NCBI GenBank assembly: GCA_036677805.1
Contig: JAVBVS010000024.1
Coordinates: 248,001-312,000 of the forward strand
From: SIG78 sp036677805
GTDB lineage: Bacteria > Verrucomicrobiota > Lentisphaeria > Victivallales > Victivallaceae
DNA length: 64,000 nucleotides
Direction: 5' to 3'
The position numbers and the translations under genes are program-made. The notes under the pieces are model-generated. The model was not told the DNA's origin and searched no databases. It saw only the letters and a list, made by a program, of their open reading frames with translations. Positions 45,001-50,856 of this stretch are shown here, in pieces (positions within the stretch are counted from its first letter, which is position 1; the number at the start of each line of letters is the position of its first letter).

Positions 45001-45087
45001 CAGCGAAAAGCCGCCCAATACCAACACGATGCATGCGACCATTGAGACAAAGATCGGCCGCTGGACTGAAAATTCCGCAATACTCAT
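42004..45087 (-). CDS. RND-family efflux permease (AcrB/MexF-like)
   Basis: A 1027-residue inner-membrane RND transporter driving proton-coupled efflux. Twelve transmembrane segments with two large periplasmic loops can be traced. In helix 4 the segment G-M-L-V-D-N-S-I-V-V-L-E-N-I has a single Asp followed by Asn instead of the Asp-Asp pair of AcrB, as seen in some other RND subfamilies. The first segment reads F-S-V-Q-R-P-I-F-V-S-M-V. The ATG overlaps the end of the adaptor gene by 4 bases. A TolC-like channel gene is not in the operon. Substrates are not predictable; the TetR gene upstream is the likely local repressor. Confidence 0.93.
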   Translation of the reverse strand: MSIAEFSVQRPIFVSMVACIVLVLGGFSLRYLPVDLFPEIDFPAVSISTEYEDASPEEVEELITRPIERSVSAVTGIEEISSVSAEGVSSITIEFTWGTNLEEAVSDIRDRLDRVVKSLPDGVDRPTLRRYDSAAMPIMRLGVGTDMDLLEAKKLLEDQVQYRLERIPGVASAAVTGGKTREIQVLLDMNKAKLLNISLDELIAKLEAANVTTPAGNLKESRFEIRLRTPGTFASLDEIRDLAITRAPDGSLIYLKDIAEVADTYETLTRHVRVNGKPGIFIAIYKQSGANTVSVAEGVMSELDKINTEMSRQFRITPLMNSAEYIQKAIKNVSDTALYGGLLAVLVLFFFLCNLRSTLIIAVSIPLSVIATFVLIYFCGYTLNVMTLGGLALGIGMLVDNSIVVLENITRLHDDGLDRKNASIQGANEVSAAIVASTLTTVAVFLPLLFARGLAGVMFRQLAVVVAFSLTCSLVAAMALVPMMSGLLMRESIRHDDKPRTLTEWVLAISSRSFKALSDGYANMLDGVLRNRWITIGISVALLAGVFLLLPMIGTELMPAADEGRIRITMEDAVGTGVDYVNDTVIATEEVIRRETPGLEAWMTAAGASGGHKAEYNLKLNSRANRNQSSQEIAANLGKILSGLPGVVFRARSSQSFMSGGGGAEAIQVDIRGYDFATAEALARRVEELARTVDGVTDVSLSRDLGVPERRIVIDRNKAANLGVSVKTIADALRTVLAGSEAGNFREAGDEYTIRVKVKDADLLNVDKLLDMTVRNANGQNIVLRNLLTTDPVLGPVTIERKNQERVLTVSANLFDRDLGSAIAELREKLKVLEPLPAEFSISFAGDFEEQQKTFQELGVSFVLALILVYMVMACQFESLKDPLVVMFSVPLAVIGVVLALFLTYTTFNIQSFIGCIMLAGIVVNNAILLVDTANLLQRRDGMALAPAVREAGRRRLRPILMTTLTTVLGLVPLALGWGDGGETQAPLARVVIGGLASSTLITLFFIPAVYSLAEEALYRKKKPAAE

Positions 45088-46343
45088 TGGCCGGCCTTCA
45101 CTGTCGCCGGGTCGGAGCGGGCCGCTTCGGCGTTCTTGCTGTAACGTTCCTGAAGCATCTGCGAACGTGAAAGTTCGGAAATTTTGACCGGTGAGCCGTC
45201 TTCGATCAGATGATTGCCGACGGTGATCACCGGATCGATCAGCACGGCCGGCTTGACGATTTCGATGACTTTGCCCGACTGCAAACCGGTTTCCACCGGG
45301 ACGAACCGGGCGACGTTGGCGGTGCGGTCGAAGGTGAACACCCCGGTCCTGCCGTCCTTGGTCAGGACGGCGTCAACCGGCACCACCGTGGCGTCGGGAT
45401 GTTCGGCGAGCACCACCCTGGCCCGGGCGAACATCCCCGGCCGCAATTCGAGTTCGGCGTTGGGCACCGCGATCACCACCCAGGCGTTGCGGGTATTTTC
45501 CGAAAGCGCGTTGGCGATGTTGTTGATCCGGCCGCGGAAAATTTCGCCGGGTTTGGCGTCGACGGTAATTTCGACTTCCTGATTCTCCTTCAGGAAGCGG
45601 TAGTCGCGCTCGATCACGGGAATGAAGACCTTGATCCGGTCGATTTCGATGATCTGGACGATCGGCTTGCCGACCGCCAGCAAGGTGCCTTCATCAATGT
45701 AGCGTTCGCCGATATAACGGGTCGGGGAATCGCCGCTCCAGTGAGCGCGGATGGTGCAATCGGCCAGCTTGAGCCGGGCGTTGGCCACCAGCGCTTCCTG
45801 ACGCTTGACCTCGGCCAGACGCATTTTTTCGACCGCGCGCTGGGCTTTGAGCGAGCTTTCGGCGGATTGGAATTGCGCCTCGGTGGTGGCGCGGGCTTCG
45901 TAAAGCTCCTTCTGACGCTGGAATTCCTTGAGCCGCAATTCGGTCACGATCACCGACTCGTCGTATTGGGCCCGGGCCAATTCAAGGTTCGCCTCGGCCT
46001 GATTCAGCGCCTGCTGGTACTCGGCGTCGTCGATTTTGGCGATCAGGTCGTTTTGCCGGACCACGCTGTCGATATCGACGGGCAACTGCTCAAGTTTGCC
46101 CGCGACTTTGGATTCCACGTCATAACTGCTCCAGGCCCGGGTGGTGCCGGAAAAGAAACGCTCATCCCGGAGCGTCATTTTATCCGGCATCGCCATATTG
46201 ACGACCACCGGATCTTTCTCCGCCTTGGCCGATTTGCCGCGCGCCAGCTGTTTCCCCGACTCTTCCCGGTAACGAACCGCCGCCAGCACGGCAATTCCGA
46301 TGACGAACGCCAGCACCGCCAGCGTGACAAAAAGTTTCTTCAT
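45084..46343 (-). CDS. RND efflux periplasmic adaptor (MFP)
   Basis: A 419-residue membrane-fusion protein. An N-terminal membrane anchor (about residues 5-24) is followed by the lipoyl half-motif (G-K-L-E-Q-L-P-V-D-I-D-S-V-V), a coiled-coil hairpin (about 105-195, rich in Ala, Glu, Arg and Lys), then beta-barrel domains with K-V-F-I-P-V-I-E-R-D and G-R-T-G-V-F-T. It bridges the RND permease and an outer-membrane channel. There is no lipobox, so it is anchored by the uncleaved helix. It overlaps the permease gene by 4 bases and lies 71 bases behind the TetR gene. Confidence 0.92.
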   Translation of the reverse strand: MKKLFVTLAVLAFVIGIAVLAAVRYREESGKQLARGKSAKAEKDPVVVNMAMPDKMTLRDERFFSGTTRAWSSYDVESKVAGKLEQLPVDIDSVVRQNDLIAKIDDAEYQQALNQAEANLELARAQYDESVIVTELRLKEFQRQKELYEARATTEAQFQSAESSLKAQRAVEKMRLAEVKRQEALVANARLKLADCTIRAHWSGDSPTRYIGERYIDEGTLLAVGKPIVQIIEIDRIKVFIPVIERDYRFLKENQEVEITVDAKPGEIFRGRINNIANALSENTRNAWVVIAVPNAELELRPGMFARARVVLAEHPDATVVPVDAVLTKDGRTGVFTFDRTANVARFVPVETGLQSGKVIEIVKPAVLIDPVITVGNHLIEDGSPVKISELSRSQMLQERYSKNAEAARSDPATVKAGQ

Positions 46344-46414
46344 TCCTTAAATTCCGACTCCGTTGCGAACATTATGCCCCGAACCCGTCCGGGCTGCCGG
46401 TTGCCATCCTTGCC

Positions 46415-46993
46415 TCAATCCAGTCCCGCGCCGCGCCGGAAAAATTTCCGCAGCGCCGCCGCGTCGGGAATCGCCGGCTGGCCGCAGACCCGGGCATGAG
46501 CCCGGCCGAACACCAGCCACAACAGCATATGAGCATGGCTTCCGGCCTGCTCCTCCGGGCAATGCAGCGCCTTGCCCAACACCTGCGCCAGCGTCGCCGT
46601 GAGTTCCTGCCGCAGCGCCATGCCGTGATCGCACTGCTCCGGCGAAAGTCGCGACACGTGCGCCGCCAGCTCCGCCCGGGCGCCGAACCACGAAAGATGG
46701 CGCTGAAGAAATTCCTCGATCAAACTCAATATCCGGTCGAACAGGAGATCGAAATCTTCATTTTTCTCTTCCTGAGAGATCAATTTTTCCAGCTCTTGGC
46801 GCAGGCACTCCAGCCGCCAGAAGGTCATCTCCGCGAACAGCGCATCCTTGTCCTTGAAATAAAGATAAATGGTGCCTTTGCCCACCTGAGCTTCACGCGC
46901 CACTTCTTCAAGTGTGATTTCATGAAAGCGGCGTCCCGGCAGGAGCTGTTCCAGAGCCAGCAGTATCTGTTCGCGCTTATTTTCCTTGGTCAT
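46415..46993 (-). CDS. TetR-family transcriptional regulator
   Basis: A 192-residue regulator. The N-terminal HTH (about residues 5-52) reads F-H-E-I-T-L-E-E-V-A-R-E-A-Q-V-G-K-G-T-I-Y-L-Y-F, the standard TetR/AcrR signature. The C-terminal helical domain is variable, as in all TetR proteins, and should bind a small molecule, probably an efflux substrate. It is transcribed with the adaptor and permease genes from the promoter at 47044-47072. An inverted-repeat element overlaps the likely transcription start, which fits autorepression of the whole operon. Confidence 0.93.
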   Translation of the reverse strand: MTKENKREQILLALEQLLPGRRFHEITLEEVAREAQVGKGTIYLYFKDKDALFAEMTFWRLECLRQELEKLISQEEKNEDFDLLFDRILSLIEEFLQRHLSWFGARAELAAHVSRLSPEQCDHGMALRQELTATLAQVLGKALHCPEEQAGSHAHMLLWLVFGRAHARVCGQPAIPDAAALRKFFRRGAGLD

Positions 46994-47019
46994 GACGATC
47001 GGCTTTCTCCCGTACTAAA

Positions 47020-47035
47020 ACTGGACAGTCAGTCA
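47020..47035. promoter_or_regulatory. Candidate TetR operator
   Basis: ACTGGACAGTCAGTCA contains the palindrome ACTG-GA-CAGT and a direct overlap of CAGTCAGT. It lies just downstream of the -10 box of the tetR promoter and upstream of the tetR start codon. Confidence 0.45.
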
Positions 47036-47043
47036 TGACGCAT

Positions 47044-47072
47044 AAAATAGCCGATTCCCGAACTTTTTGCAA
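47044..47072 (-). promoter_or_regulatory. Promoter of the tetR-MFP-RND operon
   Basis: On the minus strand TTGCAA (47072-47067), 17 bases, TATTTT (47049-47044). Confidence 0.58.
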
Positions 47073-47164
47073 CTGAAAAGGGATTCTTTTCTTTAAAAAA
47101 CGATTTGACAGGCTAAATTATTGCATGATATCCGGCATTCACCCTGGGAAAAGATTGCTTTTTC

Positions 47165-48553
47165 ATGAAAAATAATTTCCGTCAGAACCGTGCTCCCGCC
47201 GCGGCGGCCTCCCGGCATTGCGCCGCGCAGTGGAATGCGTTGCGCCGCCTCCTGAATCTGAGTTTCCAGGCGGTCAATGCCGAAAAACGGCCTCTCGACC
47301 GGGTGCTGGGCGCGTTCTGGCGCGACAACCGCTGCTATGGCGCCCGCGACCGGCGGCTTTTCAGCGAAACCCTCTTTGCCGCTTTCCGCTTCTGGGGGCT
47401 GCTGCGTCATCTGGTGGCGCCGGAAGAGGCGGAGTGCTTTGCCCGCGGCGAGGCGTGGAAACTGCCCGAGGAGGTTGTCGCCCGGATGGTGATCGGCGCC
47501 TGGCTGCTGGAGGGTTATGTGCCCGGTGAAATGCTCGGCAGCCTGGCCGAACGTTATCGGATTGCGGTGCCGGCGGCGGCGTTTCCCGGACTGCCGCCCG
47601 GCGAGCGCCTGCTCCGGATCGTGCGCGGCGTCCGCGCCGCATGGCGGCCGGCGGATCAGGGCGAACTCACCTTGTCCGAACTGTTGCCCGGCTGGGCGGT
47701 CGAACGGCTGCGGCCGCTGCCGGGGTATGAGGCTTATCTCGAAACGCTGGCTTCCCGGCCGTGGCTGTGGCTGCGCTGCCAGACCTCCGAGGTGGAACGG
47801 GTTCGGCGCGAACTTGAATCGGCCGGTTTGACGGTCCGGAGCCATCCCCGTGTGGCGCGGGCGCTGGCCGTGACCGGCGGCGCGGTCAATCTGTATACGT
47901 TGGAGCTTTACCGGCAGGGGCTGATCGAGGTGCAGGATCTGGCTTCGCAGGCGATCGCTCTGGCCGCCGCGCCGCGCCGGGGGCAGCGCTGGTTCGACGC
48001 CTGCGCCGGCGCCGGGGGCAAAACGCTGGCGCTGGCCGAGCTTATGGAGCGCACCGGGACGGTGGTCGCCGGCGATATCCGCGCCTACAAACTCGAAGAT
48101 TTGCGCAAGCGCTCCCGCCGCGCCGGGTTTCCCAATATCATGACCCGGCCGTGGGACGGCAAAAAAATTTCCGGCAGACAGGCGGCCAACTTCGACGGCG
48201 TCCTGGTCGACGCTCCCTGCAGTTGCTCCGGCGTCTGGCGGCGCAACCCCGACGGCCGCTGGAGCACTTCCGCCGCCGATGTCGATGCAATGTTCCCGAT
48301 CCAGCGCGAAGTGCTTCATAACGCCGCGCCCGCGGTCCGTCCCGGCGGCGTCCTGATTTATGCGACCTGTTCGATTTTTCCTTCGGAGAATGAAGCCGTG
48401 GCGGCCGACTTTCTCGCCGCCCACCCCGAATTCACGCCAGAAGCGTTCGCGCATCCGCTGACCGGCGCGCCGGTCGCCTCGGGCATGCTCGCCATCGCCG
48501 GCGGCGAAGACAACTCCGACAGCATGTTCGTCGCCCGTTTCCGGCGGCGGTGA
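47165..48553 (+). CDS. RsmB/NOP-family RNA (cytosine-5)-methyltransferase
   Basis: A 462-residue RNA m5C methyltransferase. The N-terminal half is a NusB-like helical domain (R-L-L-N-L-S-F-Q-A-V-N, then the R-D-R-R-L-F-S-E-T region). The catalytic half has F-D-A-C-A-G-A-G-G-K-T-L as SAM motif I, D-A-P-C-S-C-S-G with the first Cys, and Y-A-T-C-S-I-F-P-S-E-N-E with the second. RsmB methylates C967 of 16S rRNA, but this protein could also be a paralogue such as RsmF, so I give no symbol. Upstream lies TTGACA (47105-47110) with a poor -10. It is divergent from the efflux operon. Confidence 0.9.
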   Translation: MKNNFRQNRAPAAAASRHCAAQWNALRRLLNLSFQAVNAEKRPLDRVLGAFWRDNRCYGARDRRLFSETLFAAFRFWGLLRHLVAPEEAECFARGEAWKLPEEVVARMVIGAWLLEGYVPGEMLGSLAERYRIAVPAAAFPGLPPGERLLRIVRGVRAAWRPADQGELTLSELLPGWAVERLRPLPGYEAYLETLASRPWLWLRCQTSEVERVRRELESAGLTVRSHPRVARALAVTGGAVNLYTLELYRQGLIEVQDLASQAIALAAAPRRGQRWFDACAGAGGKTLALAELMERTGTVVAGDIRAYKLEDLRKRSRRAGFPNIMTRPWDGKKISGRQAANFDGVLVDAPCSCSGVWRRNPDGRWSTSAADVDAMFPIQREVLHNAAPAVRPGGVLIYATCSIFPSENEAVAADFLAAHPEFTPEAFAHPLTGAPVASGMLAIAGGEDNSDSMFVARFRRR

Positions 48554-48570
48554 GGATGCCGGGAGCAGGG

Positions 48571-49506
48571 TTACGCCTTGCTCCAGATGCGGGTGTTGAG
48601 GTCGAGTTCGGTCACGATGCCAAGCACCGAATCGAGCTCGGTTTCGATGTGTTCGACCAGCGCCGGATCGGCCAGCGCACCGAATGCGGGCGGCTCCAGC
48701 CAGCTGGAAGCAAGATCGATGGCGATGACGATCCGGTTGCAGTCGAAGAGCACCCGGAGGTTGGTGTCGAGCCGTTGCCGCAGCGCGGTCAGCCGGGCCA
48801 TCATGGACGGCGACAGCAAGTAGCGGGCTTCGACCTGATCGGTGGAGTAGACCGAAAAATGCTGTTCGAAAACGGGGTCCTCCAGCCGCACCGCCTGATC
48901 TTCCAGCAGGTTGCAGTTCTGGAGAAAGCGGCCGAGCAACGAGCCGAATACCCGCTCCGCCACATCCGGAAACACCGCCGTACGCCCCTGAAATTCCTTG
49001 TTGCAGTCGGCGATCAGCATCAGGCCCTGAAACACGGTTTGGTAATGGGTGTTGTTTTTGGTCTGCACCCGGCGTTCGGCATGAATTTCCGCAAGCTCGA
49101 TGCGCGTGGCGCCCAGTTTGCCGCTAAAGTGATCCTCGGAGTGGTAGCGGTCGAAGGAGCCGAACAGCCGGGCCCGGGCGAAAATATCGGAATCGATGCC
49201 GGCGTCGGGCCGGTAGTCGAGCGTCGGGTATTTGGCCTTGAGCACCGCCGGCAGCAGGATGTTTTTGAAACACCGGCGCTTGCTTCGCGAACTCAGCCAG
49301 AGCAGGAGAATGCCCGCCGCCGGCAACGGCGCAAACAGAACCAGGGCGCCGCCTCTGGCCTTCAGGAAGGCCAGCAGCAGGATGATCGCTCCGGCGATCA
49401 GCAGACCCCACCCCCAGCTGTTTCTGCCGCTGTTTTTCCGGTCGAACTCCTGAAGTTGGGGCCGGATGTCGGCTTCATAGCGGCGTTGGAAATCCGCGTT
49501 GTCCAT
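48571..49506 (-). CDS. DUF3137-like membrane protein
   Basis: A 311-residue protein with two transmembrane segments near the N-terminus (about 33-47 and 52-70) and a cytoplasmic domain that resembles DUF3137. Typical elements are L-P-A-V-L-K-A-K-Y-P-T-L, then the F-D-R-Y-H-S-E-D-H-F and G-A-T-R-I-E-L-A-E-I-H-A-E segments. DUF3137 genes usually lie next to a lemA gene, as here, 15 bases downstream of it. The function of the pair is unknown; membrane homeostasis has been suggested for LemA. A GGGAG site precedes the ATG. Confidence 0.78.
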   Translation of the reverse strand: MDNADFQRRYEADIRPQLQEFDRKNSGRNSWGWGLLIAGAIILLLAFLKARGGALVLFAPLPAAGILLLWLSSRSKRRCFKNILLPAVLKAKYPTLDYRPDAGIDSDIFARARLFGSFDRYHSEDHFSGKLGATRIELAEIHAERRVQTKNNTHYQTVFQGLMLIADCNKEFQGRTAVFPDVAERVFGSLLGRFLQNCNLLEDQAVRLEDPVFEQHFSVYSTDQVEARYLLSPSMMARLTALRQRLDTNLRVLFDCNRIVIAIDLASSWLEPPAFGALADPALVEHIETELDSVLGIVTELDLNTRIWSKA

Positions 49507-49521
49507 GAATCGGCTCCCGAG

Positions 49522-50067
49522 TTAGCGCTGGAAGAGATCGGCGACGCTGACGTTGGCGCGTTCTTCCTCGGGAATCGTGAAAAGCGCGCGCGGCGCCAGA
49601 TGCATGAATCCGGCGAAGAAACAGCCCGGCACCATCTGGATGGCGCTGTTGAAATCGGTGACCGAAGCGTTGTAGGCGCGGCGCGCGGCGGCCAGCTGCT
49701 CTTCGATTTCGTTGAGCGCGCGCTGGAGCTGCATCACATTTTCCGAGGCCTTGAGGTCGGGGTAGGCTTCGACGCTGACCATGAAATTGCGCAGCGCGGC
49801 GGTTACGGCGCAGTCGGCCTGTGATTTTTCGGCCACCGAAGCGGTGGCGCCGACCCGCCTGGCGGTCACTTCGGCGAGGGTTTCGCTTTCATGCTTCATG
49901 TAGCGCGAAGCCGCCGCCACCAGATTCGGGATCAGGTCGAACCGTTTTTTGAGCTGCGCGTCGATGCACGCCAGTGCGTTGTCCACCAGGTTGCGCTTCA
50001 TGATCAGCGAGTTGAAGATGAAGATCGCCACCACCACCACTGCCAATACGATAATGCCGAATACCAT
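49522..50067 (-). CDS. LemA-family protein
   Basis: A 181-residue LemA protein: one N-terminal membrane helix (about residues 2-21) followed by a long helical domain. The signature N-L-V-D-N-A-L-A-C-I-D-A-Q-L-K-K-R and L-I-P-N-L-V is clear. LemA proteins occur in many bacteria without an agreed function. It forms an apparent operon with the DUF3137 gene 15 bases downstream. A very strong AAGGAGG site lies just upstream of the ATG. Length is normal for the family. Confidence 0.92.
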   Translation of the reverse strand: MVFGIIVLAVVVVAIFIFNSLIMKRNLVDNALACIDAQLKKRFDLIPNLVAAASRYMKHESETLAEVTARRVGATASVAEKSQADCAVTAALRNFMVSVEAYPDLKASENVMQLQRALNEIEEQLAAARRAYNASVTDFNSAIQMVPGCFFAGFMHLAPRALFTIPEEERANVSVADLFQR

Positions 50068-50110
50068 AAATCGCCTCCTTGCGAATGGTCGCCGTTCCGA
50101 CTCTTGGAAC

Positions 50111-50782
50111 TCAAGCGTCTTTGCGGTGCATGATCTTGCGGTGCACCATCATATAACCTGCCACCAGCACGGCCAGAGCCAGCAGAATCCAGATGTAGTT
50201 TTCATTGATGATCGCTTTGCCGCGCTCGATCATTTCGAGATAGGTCATGTCTCCGGCCATATGGGCGAAGTACCAGCCCAGCAGCGCCAGGATGATGACC
50301 CAGATGCCCGCGCCCAGCGCCGTGAACAGCGAAAATCGCCCGAAATTCATCTTGGCCAGTCCCGCCGGAATCGAAATCAGCTGCCGGATCGCCGGCAGCA
50401 TCCGGCAGACGAAGGTCGCCACTTCGCCGTATTCGCGGAAAACTTCCTCGGCCCGGTCCAGCGCCGGTTCGGAGAGAAAGAAGTATTTGCCGTAACGGTG
50501 CAGGAACGGCCGCCCGAGCCAGATGGCGAGATAGTAGTTGACATAGGCTCCGGCCATCGAGCCGGCCAATCCGATGATGATCGCCAGAATCAGGTCAAGC
50601 ACCGGAATCTGAGTGGTCAATCCGCCCCGGAACGCCAGGAAACCGGCCGGGATCATCACCACTTCGCTGGGAAACGGAATGAACGAGCTTTCGATGGTCA
50701 TGAAAATGAAAATCAGCAGAAATCCCCACACCGCGGCATAGGCGGTAAGGCTGTCCAGGTGTTCGGCGATCATCTCGGTCAT
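50111..50782 (-). CDS. DedA-family membrane protein
   Basis: A 223-residue DedA/VTT-domain protein with about five hydrophobic segments. Family motifs: E-S-S-F-I-P-F-P-S-E (about residues 31-40), G-S-M-A-G-A-Y-V-N-Y (about 75-84) and F-V-C-R-M-L-P-A-I-R-Q-L-I-S-I-P-A-G (about 124-141), the last containing the essential basic residues. Members of this family are linked to flipping of undecaprenyl phosphate or phosphatidylethanolamine and to proton-dependent drug tolerance. It lies 43 bases upstream of lemA in the same direction, so the three genes may form one unit. Confidence 0.92.
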   Translation of the reverse strand: MTEMIAEHLDSLTAYAAVWGFLLIFIFMTIESSFIPFPSEVVMIPAGFLAFRGGLTTQIPVLDLILAIIIGLAGSMAGAYVNYYLAIWLGRPFLHRYGKYFFLSEPALDRAEEVFREYGEVATFVCRMLPAIRQLISIPAGLAKMNFGRFSLFTALGAGIWVIILALLGWYFAHMAGDMTYLEMIERGKAIINENYIWILLALAVLVAGYMMVHRKIMHRKDA

Positions 50783-50856
50783 AGTGCTCCAGTCGATTGA
50801 AAAGTTGCAGAATCCGCTGTCGGGAAAGTTGCCCGCGGCGACGAATCTTCAGCGGA

